Shown here: one piece after another, positions 8,116 through 16,746 of the stretch | Numbering within the stretch: the first letter of the stretch is position 1 | How the letters are laid out: each line of letters starts with the position of its first letter | DNA from: an uncultured Azospirillum sp. | Lineage (GTDB): Bacteria > Pseudomonadota > Alphaproteobacteria > RF32 > CAG-239 | Length of the DNA stretch: 64,000 nt | NCBI GenBank assembly: GCA_900542055.1 | Contig: UQMA01000002.1 | Span: 13,904 to 77,903, forward strand | Direction of reading: 5' to 3' | Notes under the pieces: model-generated | Told to the model about the DNA's origin: nothing | Database searches by the model: none | Seen by the model: only the letters and a program-made list of their open reading frames with translations | Made by a program: the position numbers and the translations under genes

Positions 8116-8120
8116 TTTGC

Positions 8121-8300
8121 TTAATCTTTATATTTTTCCATATAAGCAGGTGAAAACCCTTGAGGATGCCTCTTTTTAAGCTTGGCAACATTTTGTCTGA
8201 TAATGTCATCAAAATCAATTCCTAAAGCTATTGAAGCCGATGATGTGACGCTATCAACAAAGCTGCTATATTCATGACAAAAATCTTTTACTTCAGACAT
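8121..8300 (-). CDS. Small protein, 59 aa, similar to the C-terminal end of MazG-like pyrophosphohydrolases
   Basis: Begins MSEVKDFCHEYSSF and ends with NVAKLKKRHPQGFSPAYMEK. The phrase GIDFDDIIRQN-VAKLKKRHPQGFS resembles the last helix of MazG/NTP-PPase-type proteins, but the acidic catalytic helices are missing, so this may be a shortened relative or a decayed gene. It has a good AGGA before ATG 8300 and follows thyA by 16 bp in the same operon. A link to nucleotide metabolism is inferred from context. Confidence 0.6.
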   Translation of the reverse strand: MSEVKDFCHEYSSFVDSVTSSASIALGIDFDDIIRQNVAKLKKRHPQGFSPAYMEKYKD

Positions 8301-8316
8301 CTTTATTTTTCCTGCT

Positions 8317-9105
8317 CTATACTGCCACCGCTCCGGTCAACTTAGGATGGCATTGATAATCAACCAATTCAAAATCTTCATAACGAAAATCGTCAATATT
8401 TTTTATATCGGGATTAATTTTCATTTGCGGCAAAGGATAAGGTTTTCTTGTCAGTTGTTCTTTTACCTGTTCAAAATGATTGTTATAAATGTGGGCATTT
8501 CCCAGCGTATGCACAAATTCGCCGGCTTTCAGTCCGCAAACCTGAGCTATCATCATTGTCAGCAGAGAATATGACGCTATATTAAACGGAACTCCCAAAA
8601 ACATATCGCAGCTGCGTTGATACAGCTGACAATTCAAACGTCCGTCCGGCGTTACGTCAAATTGAAAAAAACAATGACACGGAGGTAAAGCCATTTGCTC
8701 TATTTGTGAAGGATTCCATGCTGTTACAATTAAACGCCTGTCCGTCGGATTTTTTTTGATACGTTCAATCACATCCTTGATTTGGTCAATACCTTCGGAA
8801 TTCCAGTTGCGCCATTGGTGACCATAAACAGGTCCCAAATCGCCGTTTTCATCAGCCCATTCATCCCAAATATGTACATTGTTATCCGTTAAATATTTAA
8901 TATTAGTATTGCCGGACAACAGCCAAATAAGTTCGTGTATAACACCTTTCAAAAACATTTTTTTAGTGGTGACTAAAGGAAAACCTTTGCTTAAATCAAA
9001 GTGCATCTGCCGTCCGAAAACCTTGCGGGCATAGATTCCCGTGCGGTTATCGCCGTCTTGTCCATTTTCCATAACATCACGAAGTAAATCAAGATACTGT
9101 TTCAT
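8317..9105 (-). CDS. thyA: Thymidylate synthase
   Basis: 262 residues, nearly the length of E. coli ThyA (264). It makes dTMP from dUMP using methylene-tetrahydrofolate. Visible hallmarks are DNRTG near the N-terminus, ELIWLLSG, the catalytic-cysteine segment [28 protein letters not shown], and HIYNNH near the C-terminus. It starts 4 bp after folA, so the two enzymes that consume and regenerate folate are made from one transcript. Confidence 0.97.
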   Translation of the reverse strand: MKQYLDLLRDVMENGQDGDNRTGIYARKVFGRQMHFDLSKGFPLVTTKKMFLKGVIHELIWLLSGNTNIKYLTDNNVHIWDEWADENGDLGPVYGHQWRNWNSEGIDQIKDVIERIKKNPTDRRLIVTAWNPSQIEQMALPPCHCFFQFDVTPDGRLNCQLYQRSCDMFLGVPFNIASYSLLTMMIAQVCGLKAGEFVHTLGNAHIYNNHFEQVKEQLTRKPYPLPQMKINPDIKNIDDFRYEDFELVDYQCHPKLTGAVAV

Positions 9106-9109
9106 TATA

Positions 9110-9694
9110 TTAATCCTTTTGTTTAATATCTTCTGTAATTGCAGAAATAATATGTTTCAAAACCGACTGTTCGACAAATTCCCCTTTTCGCACCAGTATG
9201 CGGGTAGCAATATTGTCAAGTTCAAAATCAGGAACAATCTGTTTGTATTTTTTATTTAAAACATCAATACAAGCTGTTATATTAACTTCTTCACCTTTTA
9301 AATCAGGATTTAGTTCTCCTTTATATACACAATCAACAACAATTTCAGGCATAAGTTTGCTGCCGCCGGTCAAAAACAACTTATAAATTGTCGCTCCGCC
9401 GGATATATATATATCTTCATCAAATTCTTTGAAAAAATTTACATCATTAACTACAAAATGGTGTTTGGCATCGCTCACTTCATATTGCGCATTTAAGGTC
9501 AAAATATAAATATCGCGTTCCGGCAAAGTACGGTTTGGAAAACTTTCGTACGTTGTCTGACCGGCAACAATATTTTGTCCTTGAGTTATGCGGCGAAAAC
9601 GCTGAAAATCAGATTTTATGTGCCATGGAATCTGAGAACCGATACCTATTATATTATCCCCTTCATGGCGGCACCAAATAGCAACTTTGGTCAT
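9110..9694 (-). CDS. folA: Dihydrofolate reductase
   Basis: 194 residues from ATG 9694, chosen because CGGAGAG lies just upstream; a longer reading to 9736 adds unlike residues. It reduces dihydrofolate formed by ThyA. Motifs: [19 protein letters not shown] (active-site acid in the D of KSDF), [13 protein letters not shown], and the NADPH-binding [15 protein letters not shown]-terminal extension after about residue 165 is longer than in E. coli FolA (159). The N-terminal strand VAIWCRHEG is unusual compared with the common LIVAMD form. It is the first gene of the folA-thyA operon. Confidence 0.88.
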   Translation of the reverse strand: MTKVAIWCRHEGDNIIGIGSQIPWHIKSDFQRFRRITQGQNIVAGQTTYESFPNRTLPERDIYILTLNAQYEVSDAKHHFVVNDVNFFKEFDEDIYISGGATIYKLFLTGGSKLMPEIVVDCVYKGELNPDLKGEEVNITACIDVLNKKYKQIVPDFELDNIATRILVRKGEFVEQSVLKHIISAITEDIKQKD

Positions 9695-9796
9695 TACACT
9701 CTCCGTTTGTGTTTTTTTTGAACATAGCACAGGCATTTTTCAGTTCAAGCTTTGATACAAGTTATTAAGACAAATATTGCTACTCACAAATATTGC

Positions 9797-9825
9797 TTGA
9801 AAAAACGGCGTTGATTATGTATATT
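9797..9825 (+). promoter_or_regulatory. Promoter of the tmRNA gene
   Basis: -35 TTGAAA (9797-9802), a 17-bp spacer ending in TG, and -10 TATATT (9820-9825). It sits about 20 bp ahead of the acceptor piece of the permuted tmRNA. Confidence 0.6.
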
Positions 9826-9844
9826 ATCAATGTTGATTTATCAA

Positions 9845-10138
9845 CTGTGATGCCAGAGGCCCTGCGCAATAGAAATTTTGGACCCGGGGGCAGTACCCGG
9901 CACCTCCACCAATTTTTTATGGGGGTGAAACAGGTTAGACAGGATTTAGTAAAGGCAGAAGCTGCATTCGGTGAGATACCACCGTTATCGGTTCAAATTT
10001 AAATAAATGCTAACGACAATGAATTAGCACCTGTTGCTTTGGCTGCTTAATTAGCAGTTGCAACAAATCTGAATTCCTGCTCTCTTGGTTGACAGCAGGT
10101 GGGGAACGAGCCACCTAGCAACAGAACGGCTCTTTTTT
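9845..10138 (+). ncRNA. ssrA: Two-piece (circularly permuted) tmRNA
   Basis: The order is permuted. First comes the acceptor piece, with T-arm CCGGG-GGCAGTA-CCCGG and 3' end CACCTCC-ACCA (ends 9911). A 9-nt intervening segment follows, then the coding piece starting GGGGGTG (9921), which pairs with CACCTCC to form the acceptor stem. The tag reading frame begins at GCT 10009 and encodes ANDNELAPVALAA, ending in TAA 10048-10050. The terminal ALAA is a ClpXP-type degron. The 3' end falls in a GAGCC/GGCTC hairpin with six T. This layout is characteristic of alphaproteobacteria. tmRNA rescues stalled ribosomes and tags the unfinished protein. The acceptor 5' end is approximate. Confidence 0.93.
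10108..10138 (+). terminator. Intrinsic terminator of ssrA
   Basis: GAGCC (10108-10112) and GGCTC (10128-10132) form a stem followed by TTTTTT. Confidence 0.8.
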
Positions 10139-10157
10139 CTTTAGGAGCTGAACAAAT

Positions 10158-10604
10158 ATGGACAAACACATCAACGAAATCGACTATGAAAAACTCATTG
10201 AACGAGCCTTAAAACATGTGGTTGCAGACGCGCTGAAAATTGCCGAAGAACATGGTCTCCCCGGAGAACACCACTTTTATATAGCCTTCAGAACAGATCA
10301 TCCCAGAACCAAAATCGACGACTTTCTCAAAAGCCAATATCCTAAAGAAATGACTATTGTTTTACAAAATCAGTTTGAAAAACTTCATGTTACAGAATCC
10401 GGTTTTTCTGTTGTGTTGCATTTCAACCATATTCCTTATTTATTGGAAATTCCGTTTGACGCCGTTACTTATTTCGGCGATCCCAGTGTGCGTTTCGGGC
10501 TCAGTTTCGGCGCAGAAATAAATGATGAACATCCGGAAAACGCTCCAATCAAACAACAAGCCGAAGTTATTTCAATTGACAGTTTCAGAAAGAAAAATGC
10601 TTAA
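10158..10604 (+). CDS. sspB: SspB, ClpXP adaptor for ssrA-tagged proteins
   Basis: 148 residues, alphaproteobacterial SspB type. Visible features are HHFYIAFRTDHP near residue 35, a beta-rich core with ESGFSVVLHFNHIPYLLEIPF, then SVRFGLSFG and a flexible Pro/Glu-rich tail ending IDSFRKK. SspB binds the ssrA tag and delivers the substrate to ClpX. It lies 20 bp downstream of the tmRNA gene on the same strand, so tag and adaptor are neighbours. AGGAG precedes ATG 10158 by 10 nt. It overlaps the next gene by 8 nt. Confidence 0.92.
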   Translation: MDKHINEIDYEKLIERALKHVVADALKIAEEHGLPGEHHFYIAFRTDHPRTKIDDFLKSQYPKEMTIVLQNQFEKLHVTESGFSVVLHFNHIPYLLEIPFDAVTYFGDPSVRFGLSFGAEINDEHPENAPIKQQAEVISIDSFRKKNA

Positions 10605-10836
10605 AAAATCCATTGTCATTGCCGGACGTCACCAGACCAGTATTTCTGTTGAGCCCGAATTTTATGCAGCACTCGAAAACATAGCTCAGGAACAGAATTT
10701 AAGCATTAATGCTCTAATTACACAAATAGACAGCCTGAGAAACGAAAGCTATAATCTCTCCAGTGCGGTTCGGGTATATATTTTAAACTATTTTCAGAAA
10801 AAATCATCTGATAAGCAAAATACACTGTCTTTTTAA
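10597..10836 (+). CDS. Ribbon-helix-helix domain protein
   Basis: 79 residues from ATG 10597. The segment TSISVEPEFYAALENIAQEQNLSINALI is a ribbon-helix-helix fold (RHH_4-like): one strand, then two helices. This family commonly follows sspB in alphaproteobacteria, and here the two genes overlap by 8 nt, so they are co-translated. The function is unknown; DNA binding is inferred from the fold only. Confidence 0.8.
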   Translation: MLKKSIVIAGRHQTSISVEPEFYAALENIAQEQNLSINALITQIDSLRNESYNLSSAVRVYILNYFQKKSSDKQNTLSF

Positions 10837-10879
10837 AAGATATAATTTATTTATCTCAATTAAAAAAATATTATAGATA

Positions 10880-10917
10880 CAAAAAAAAGCTCCGACAAAA
10901 AATCAGAGCTTTTTTAA
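10880..10917. terminator. Bidirectional terminator between the RHH gene and the convergent hydrolase
   Basis: AGCTC..GA / TC..GAGCT hairpin with A-runs on the left and T-runs on the right. It serves both convergent genes. Confidence 0.8.
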
Positions 10918-10918
10918 T

Positions 10919-11683
10919 CTACAATTCATCATCACCGTCAGGAAAATCATCACTTTCATCAGTCAGCAATGCAATATCTTCTGCGGAAGCATCTTCCATT
11001 TCATCTTTACGGCGGCGGCCGCGGCGTTTTTTAAGCGGTTTTTTCTTATTGACAGCATTAATAACATAATTTCCAACAATTTTATACAAATCTGTCAAAT
11101 GCCCGTTATACATATGGTCTGCCTCTTCAACCATGGCAAAATCAACACATACATTGCGCTGAGTATTCAACCGTTTTGCCAAAGCCGTTACGGTTTGAGG
11201 AACAACAATTTCATCTTGTCCGCCTTGTATAATTAAACCAGAGGTCGGACACGGCGCCAAAAACGAAAAATCTTTTTCATTTGCCGGAGGAGAAACAGCT
11301 ATAAAGTTATTAATATCGGGACGGCGCATTAATAACTGCAACGCAATCCAAGCACCGAAAGTATAGCCGGCGACCCAGCATTGACGCGCTTCGGGATTCA
11401 TAGCCTGAAGCCAATCAAGCGCAACCGTTGCATCGGAAAGTTCGCCCGGACCATCTTCAAATTGCCCTTGTGAGCGTCCGACACCGCGAAAATTAAAACG
11501 CAACACGGAAAAGCCCAAATCCTTAAAACAGCTAAACAGCGCATAAACAACCTTATTGCTCATTGTGCCGCCGTATTGAGGATGAGGATGTAAAATCAGG
11601 GCTATCGGAGCTCCTGGGCGGCTACTCTGATGATAGCGTCCTTCTATTCTGCCCGCATGCCCGTTAAACAGTACTTCTGCCAT
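10919..11683 (-). CDS. Alpha/beta hydrolase (COG2945-like) with Thr at the nucleophile position
   Basis: 254 residues. Family marks: LILHPHPQYGGTMSNKVV (oxyanion region), LRFNFRGVGRSQG, the elbow GYTFGAWIALQLL, SPPANEKDFSFL, GGQDEIVVP (Asp) and EEADHMYNG (His). In this family the elbow is normally GFSFGA or GYSFGA; here the codon is ACT (Thr). The C-terminus (from about residue 210) is a basic stretch KKRRGRRRK followed by an acidic tail, an unusual extension. It is cytoplasmic (no signal peptide) with unknown substrate. It is convergent with the RHH gene. Confidence 0.82.
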   Translation of the reverse strand: MAEVLFNGHAGRIEGRYHQSSRPGAPIALILHPHPQYGGTMSNKVVYALFSCFKDLGFSVLRFNFRGVGRSQGQFEDGPGELSDATVALDWLQAMNPEARQCWVAGYTFGAWIALQLLMRRPDINNFIAVSPPANEKDFSFLAPCPTSGLIIQGGQDEIVVPQTVTALAKRLNTQRNVCVDFAMVEEADHMYNGHLTDLYKIVGNYVINAVNKKKPLKKRRGRRRKDEMEDASAEDIALLTDESDDFPDGDDEL

Positions 11684-11877
11684 GTGTAAAATCCTGTATA
11701 TATTATAAGTAGTGTATCTTATATAGCATATAAATTCTGTATAAAATGTTAATTTTCTGGTAAAACAATAAAAAAATTATAGTATATATATAGTTAGCGT
11801 TGTAACCGAATTGTAACTATTATTTTTAATTAATCTATGCTATCATTAATGATAGAGGAACAGTGTGGAGGCTCACT

Positions 11878-12480
11878 ATGAAAAAGTTATTCATTTTTTC
11901 GGCAATTGCCGCATTTGTTATGTTTGCAACATCAGCAAAAGCGCAATTGCCATCAAATCCGTTTAATACAAATGAAAACAGCGGAACATTCAATAATGTG
12001 CAAACCAAAGCCAGCACAAAAGAATCGATTACAGAATCCCCTATGTACAGCGATGGAATGACCGGCGGCGAAGTTTTGCCAGTAGATCCTTGGGCAAGGG
12101 CCCGCGACCGCAGCGGTATTGAAACATGGCGCGGCTCAGGTCAGCACGGACGCTTGGATTACATTGGCGAAGCCACAACTTACACCGACGCTCAGGGACA
12201 AGAAATGATTGCTCCTGAAGTTAACCGTCATAATATGGTTGTTGGTTTGGATCATCTGCGTAAATTAGGATATGATATTCCTGAAGAATATAATGATAAA
12301 ATCAAAAATCTTCCAAGCGCATACAAATCCTTGTTGGAACAGAATATGAGCGAAGTTCAGAACAACAAAGACCCGTTCAGCCAAAGTTTTACCAAAATGA
12401 TGAAAATGTTTGAAGACAGCACGGGATTGAACCTGAATAATATCTTGTTTAATTCTCTCAAAATTTTAGGTACGGATTAA
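11878..12480 (+). CDS. Exported protein of unknown function, 200 aa
   Basis: ATG 11878 has GGAGG six bases upstream. A signal peptide (MKKLFIFSAIAAFVMFATSAKA, likely cut before QLPSN) directs export. The mature part is polar, with an Asn/Thr-rich start, a WARARDRSG-W segment and a helical C-terminal half. No known domain was recognised. A second, smaller exported gene follows 19 bp downstream; both mature proteins begin QLP, hinting at related handling or joint function. About 190 bp of AT-rich upstream DNA presumably holds the promoter. Confidence 0.75.
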   Translation: MKKLFIFSAIAAFVMFATSAKAQLPSNPFNTNENSGTFNNVQTKASTKESITESPMYSDGMTGGEVLPVDPWARARDRSGIETWRGSGQHGRLDYIGEATTYTDAQGQEMIAPEVNRHNMVVGLDHLRKLGYDIPEEYNDKIKNLPSAYKSLLEQNMSEVQNNKDPFSQSFTKMMKMFEDSTGLNLNNILFNSLKILGTD

Positions 12481-12499
12481 TTGTGCGGAGATTAAAACA

Positions 12500-12847
12500 A
12501 TGAAAAATTTATTGATGGCTTCAGCGGTGTTTTTATCAATGACAAGCTCTGTTTCGGCTCAGCTTCCGGAAATGACTCCGGCAGAAGCTCAGGAAGTTAT
12601 CAATGAAAAATTTTTAAATGAAGAAACTGTTAAAATAACCGAGCCTTTAAAAAGGCATACAGATTATGTAGCTGAAAATTACAGTCCGGCAGAGTTGAAA
12701 GGTTTGATTCGCAACACAGAAGAAATCGAACGCAAATCAGCCGCCAGACTTGAGCAAGACTATGTTCCTTATGATCGTCAAATTGATGTAAAAAAGCCTC
12801 AGCAAGTAAAACGTTATTTTCGCAGCCGATTAAAAACAATATATTAA
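12500..12847 (+). CDS. Exported protein of unknown function, 115 aa
   Basis: Starts MKNLLMASAVFLSMTSSVSA followed by QLPEMTPAEAQ, a typical signal peptide. The mature protein is mostly charged helix (many Glu, Lys and Arg) with VPYDRQIDVKKPQQVKRYF near the end. It was not recognised. It is the second gene of a two-gene exported-protein operon closed by a strong terminator. Confidence 0.72.
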   Translation: MKNLLMASAVFLSMTSSVSAQLPEMTPAEAQEVINEKFLNEETVKITEPLKRHTDYVAENYSPAELKGLIRNTEEIERKSAARLEQDYVPYDRQIDVKKPQQVKRYFRSRLKTIY

Positions 12848-12870
12848 ACCTACACTGTTTATCTTTGACA

Positions 12871-12906
12871 AATATCCCGAATGTCGATAAGCTTTCGGGA
12901 TATTTT
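12871..12906 (+). terminator. Intrinsic terminator of the exported-protein operon
   Basis: AATATCCCGAA (12871-12881) pairs with TTTCGGGATATT (12893-12904), followed by T-rich sequence. Confidence 0.85.
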
Positions 12907-12926
12907 ATATACAATCGGAGTACCGC

Positions 12927-13844
12927 ATGCCTCATATATACAACAACTTTCTTGAAATAGCTGATAAATTTGAGATTTTACTGGTCGATGCGTACGGCGT
13001 TTTTTGGAATGGAAAAGATTTTTACACCGACAGCCGTGAAGTTTTGGCGCAACAAGTCCAACAAGGCAAACGAGTTATAATTGTATCTAACACAACCGCT
13101 TTATCAGATGCGGCTATGAAATCATATACCCAAAAAGGGCTTATACAGGGAAAGCACTACACGGATTTTATAACCTCGGGAGATGTTGCCCGCTCAGCCT
13201 TTACGAATGACAATATAGCCATAAACGGTCATAACATCTATATGTTCGGCACTCCTAATCTTAAAATTTTTGAAAATACTCCTTTCAATATTGTCGACTC
13301 AATTGCCAATGCAGACGCTTTTTATATTTCTGTACCGCAATTATCCGAAAATCAGGTATCAGAACTGGAACTTTACGAAAAATCATTTTATCGCTCCCCA
13401 AAAGGATTGTTTGACAGCGCCATAGCGGATCCTTTTATCCACGATTTAAAAAAACTGTATTTGGCAGGTCTTCCAGCCATAAACGCCAATCCTGATTTTA
13501 CCGCCAGTGAAAAAGATGAATTTGGTGATGTCCATTTTGTTATCCGACAGGGAACCATTGCTGAAATTTATCGTAAAATGGGCGGCAGAGTAATTGAATT
13601 CGGCAAACCTCATGCAAATATATTCGAATATGTATTCAATAAACTGGAAATACTTTCAAAAAACTCAACAGCAATGATCGGCGACACTTACCGCACAGAT
13701 ATTCAAGGGGCTCAAAATTATGGAATTTACGGAGTATGGTGCACGCAGACCGGAGTTACAGCCAATGAACTGAATAAAGGAAAAACCTTAGAACAGATCT
13801 GCAACAACAATTTTGAAAATATTTTTTTAATAAAACAGCTCTGA
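12927..13844 (+). CDS. HAD-IIA family phosphatase
   Basis: 305 residues. The first HAD motif reads LLVDAYGVFWNG, where Asp is the nucleophile and the usual second Asp is replaced by Tyr, as in HAD-IIA sugar phosphatases related to NagD with D-x-WGV. Motif II is VIIVSNTTA, and the Lys and Asp motifs are in EFGKPHANIF and MIGDTYRTDIQGA. It probably dephosphorylates a small phosphorylated metabolite in the cytoplasm. The substrate cannot be deduced. It stands alone behind the terminator at 12906. Confidence 0.85.
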   Translation: MPHIYNNFLEIADKFEILLVDAYGVFWNGKDFYTDSREVLAQQVQQGKRVIIVSNTTALSDAAMKSYTQKGLIQGKHYTDFITSGDVARSAFTNDNIAINGHNIYMFGTPNLKIFENTPFNIVDSIANADAFYISVPQLSENQVSELELYEKSFYRSPKGLFDSAIADPFIHDLKKLYLAGLPAINANPDFTASEKDEFGDVHFVIRQGTIAEIYRKMGGRVIEFGKPHANIFEYVFNKLEILSKNSTAMIGDTYRTDIQGAQNYGIYGVWCTQTGVTANELNKGKTLEQICNNNFENIFLIKQL

Positions 13845-13916
13845 CTTTGCAAACAGGTTTAAATTTATTAAAAAAAGTATAAATTATTTTTGTTCTCTCC
13901 ATCAAAAGGAAAAAAT

Positions 13917-15218
13917 ATGGATCCTAAAATTTTAGCTTCAATCATCTTAGTCATAAGCTACATTATTCTGTTTTCGGAAGCCGTCAACCGCGCCATTGTG
14001 GCCATGCTCGGCGCCGGAATAATGTTGATTACCGGAATTTTGACTCAAGAAACAGCTCTTGCCGGCGTTGATTTTAATACCATTTTTTTGCTTATAGGAA
14101 TGATGATTATTGTCGGAATTTCCGAAAAATCAGGTATGTTTGAATATGTTGCGATTTGGGGAGCAAAAAAAGTTAAAGCCAATCCGCGAGGCCTGCTGGT
14201 CGTTTTGGCAATTGTCACCGCCGTTTTTTCGGCGCTGCTTGATAATGTAACCACAGTTTTATTGATTGTTCCGGTCACTTTTCAAATTGTAAGACAGCTT
14301 AAAGTTCCTGCTTATCCTTATTTGTTATTGGAAATATTTGCGGCCAATATTGGAGGAACAGCAACTCTGATAGGCGATCCGCCGAATATTCTTATCGGTT
14401 CGGCCTTAAATTTGACATTTACCGATTTTGCTAAAGAATTAACCCCCGTTGTATTGATTTCTTTGTTCGTTATTATTGGAATTTTTGATTTTGTTTGGCG
14501 CAAAAAATTAATTGCCGACACTGATAAAAGGCAAAAATTAATGCAAATTAACGAACAAGAAACAATCAAAAATAAAACTCTGCTTCTGAAATCATTAGCC
14601 GTACTGTTTTCAGTCATCGGAGCCTTTATAGCCGCCGAACATTTAAAATTGGAAAACGGAACTATAGCCTTATTCGGAGCAGCAATTCTGCTGTTTCTGT
14701 ATACTTTCGGACTGCATCATAATGATCGAGAAAAACAAATAGCCGAAGCATTTTATATTGTCGATTGGACAACAATTTTCTTCTTTGCCGGACTGTTTAT
14801 TATTGTACACGGATTGGAAGAAACCGGAGTTTTGCACTTGGCTGGACAAAAATTCACAGCTATGACAGATAACAGCATTGAAAAAACAACTATGTTGATT
14901 ATCTGGATTTCAGCTTTTCTATCATCGGCTATCGACAATATACCATTTGTAGCCACGATGATCCCCATGCTTAAATCAATAGAAGAATCATTAGGCGGAA
15001 GAGAAGCTATGATGCCGGTTTGGTGGGCGCTGTCGCTTGGATCTTGTTTTGGCGGAAACGGCACGCTTATTGCAGCTTCAGCAAATGTTATTGTAGCCGG
15101 AATTGCAGCAAAAGAAGGCGAGCCCATTAAATTTGTTCGTTTTTTGATTTGGTCGGTGCCGATAACTTTGCTCACTGTTGCCATTGCCTCGTTATATTTA
15201 CATATGTCGCATTTTTAG
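13917..15218 (+). CDS. ArsB/NhaD-type ion permease, first copy
   Basis: 433 residues from ATG 13917 (AAAGGA upstream). About eleven membrane segments, with the family signatures GGTATLIGDPPNILIGSA, DWTTIFFFAGLFIIVHGLEE and SAIDNIPFVATMIPML. These mark the ion transporter superfamily (NhaD, ArsB, OCA2-like), which moves Na+/H+, arsenite or other anions across the inner membrane. The signature alone does not settle the substrate. A second, very similar gene follows 75 bp later. Confidence 0.88.
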   Translation: MDPKILASIILVISYIILFSEAVNRAIVAMLGAGIMLITGILTQETALAGVDFNTIFLLIGMMIIVGISEKSGMFEYVAIWGAKKVKANPRGLLVVLAIVTAVFSALLDNVTTVLLIVPVTFQIVRQLKVPAYPYLLLEIFAANIGGTATLIGDPPNILIGSALNLTFTDFAKELTPVVLISLFVIIGIFDFVWRKKLIADTDKRQKLMQINEQETIKNKTLLLKSLAVLFSVIGAFIAAEHLKLENGTIALFGAAILLFLYTFGLHHNDREKQIAEAFYIVDWTTIFFFAGLFIIVHGLEETGVLHLAGQKFTAMTDNSIEKTTMLIIWISAFLSSAIDNIPFVATMIPMLKSIEESLGGREAMMPVWWALSLGSCFGGNGTLIAASANVIVAGIAAKEGEPIKFVRFLIWSVPITLLTVAIASLYLHMSHF

Positions 15219-15293
15219 CAATAGAAATTAACCGAATGTTAGTAAGCTGATTATTAGTATTGTCTTCACTGGATTATTTTTAGGACAGTAAAC

Positions 15294-16634
15294 ATGCAAT
15301 TTTTAGAAATGTTACAAAGCTATATGCAAGCTGATGCCAGCAAAATTGTCGCGGTTTCGGTTTTTACCGCTTGTTATATTGTTTTGTTTTCGGAAAAAGT
15401 TAACCGTGCGATTGTTGCCGTTCTAGGTGCCGGAATTATGATTTTTACCGGTGTTTTAACTCAAACAACGGCTTTGAAAGGCATTGATTTTAATACGCTT
15501 TCTCTTTTAATAGGTATGATGATTATCATCGGAACAGCCGAAAAATCTGGCATGTTTGAATATGTTGCCGTTTGGGGAGCCAAAATAGTAAAAGCAAATC
15601 CTCGCGGATTGTTGGTTGTATTAGCAACCGTCACCGCTGTTTTTTCTTCTCTTTTGGACAATGTAACAACTGTGCTTTTAATAGCTCCTGTTACAATCCA
15701 AATTACCCGCAAATTAAAACTTAACCCCTACCCTTATCTAATTTTAGAAATTTTTTGTTCAAATATCGGCGGAACAGCTACTTTAATCGGCGATCCACCG
15801 AACATTCTCATCGGCTCGGCTCTAAATCTGAGTTTTATGGATTTTGTTAAAGAACTCACACCTATTGTGATTTTTACATTAGCATTGATTATTGGTTTGT
15901 TTGAAATTTTTTGGCACCGGAAATTAGTGGCTGCCGATGAAGACAAACAGGCTTTGCTGTTGATGAACGAAAAAGACAGCATAAAGAATGTCAGCCTGTT
16001 AAAAAAATCGCTTTTTGTTCTGTTTTTTGTAATTTTGGGTTTTATTACCGCAGAAGAAACAGGATTATCCAATGGTGTAATAGCCTTATTTGGTTCGGCA
16101 GTTTTACTGCTATTATATACCATTGGCAAAAAACATCAGGACCGCGACAGCAAAATAGAACAAATTTTTTCAAATATTGACTGGACAACAATTTTCTTTT
16201 TTACCGGTCTGTTTGTTATTGTTTACGGTTTGGAAGAAACCGGAATTTTAGAGATTATGGGACGGGAATTTTTAGCCTTGACCAATTCAGAACTGCCTAA
16301 AGTTACTTTTTTAACGCTGTGGGTATCGGCTATATTATCCAGCATTGTTGACAATATACCATTTGTAGCCACAATGATACCTATGCTCAAATCAATGGAA
16401 GAATCATTGGGAGGAAGAGAAATTATGATGCCGGTTTGGTGGGCGCTGTCGCTAGGTGCCTGTTTCGGCGGAAACGGAACTCTGATAGGAGCCTCTGCAA
16501 ATGTTATAATCGCGGGTATAGCAGCAAAAGAAGGACACCCAATAAAATTTATGCCTTTTATGAAATGGTCTTTACCGATTATGCTGTTAACAATAATCCT
16601 GTCGACGATTTGGTTAAAAATTCAATATTTTTAA
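15294..16634 (+). CDS. ArsB/NhaD-type ion permease, second copy
   Basis: 446 residues, closely similar along its full length to the preceding permease (shared GGTATLIGDPPNILIGSALNL, VVLA.VTAVFS.LLDNVTT, SIVDNIPFVATMIPM, MPVWWALSLG.CFGGNGTLI). The N-terminus carries an extra helix-like segment (MLQSYMQADASK). This is a tandem duplication that has diverged; both copies keep the conserved residues, so both are probably active. A strong terminator follows. Confidence 0.88.
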   Translation: MQFLEMLQSYMQADASKIVAVSVFTACYIVLFSEKVNRAIVAVLGAGIMIFTGVLTQTTALKGIDFNTLSLLIGMMIIIGTAEKSGMFEYVAVWGAKIVKANPRGLLVVLATVTAVFSSLLDNVTTVLLIAPVTIQITRKLKLNPYPYLILEIFCSNIGGTATLIGDPPNILIGSALNLSFMDFVKELTPIVIFTLALIIGLFEIFWHRKLVAADEDKQALLLMNEKDSIKNVSLLKKSLFVLFFVILGFITAEETGLSNGVIALFGSAVLLLLYTIGKKHQDRDSKIEQIFSNIDWTTIFFFTGLFVIVYGLEETGILEIMGREFLALTNSELPKVTFLTLWVSAILSSIVDNIPFVATMIPMLKSMEESLGGREIMMPVWWALSLGACFGGNGTLIGASANVIIAGIAAKEGHPIKFMPFMKWSLPIMLLTIILSTIWLKIQYF

Positions 16635-16645
16635 TTTTTCCCTCA

Positions 16646-16676
16646 GCCTCGAAAATTTATTTTTCGAGGCTTTTTT
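16646..16676 (+). terminator. Intrinsic terminator after the permease pair
   Basis: GCCTCGAAAA (16646-16655) pairs with TTTTTCGAGGC, followed by TTTTTT. Confidence 0.9.
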
Positions 16677-16746
16677 GTCAATATTAACTTTTTATTTGTC
16701 TTTTATTTTTAGACTTAAAATTAAGAAAATTTTATCGGGGGAAAAC

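Noticed and set aside
7985..8218. 77-codon minus-strand frame
   Set aside because: It crosses the folA-thyA terminator and overlaps, in another frame, the better-supported 59-residue gene with a ribosome site.
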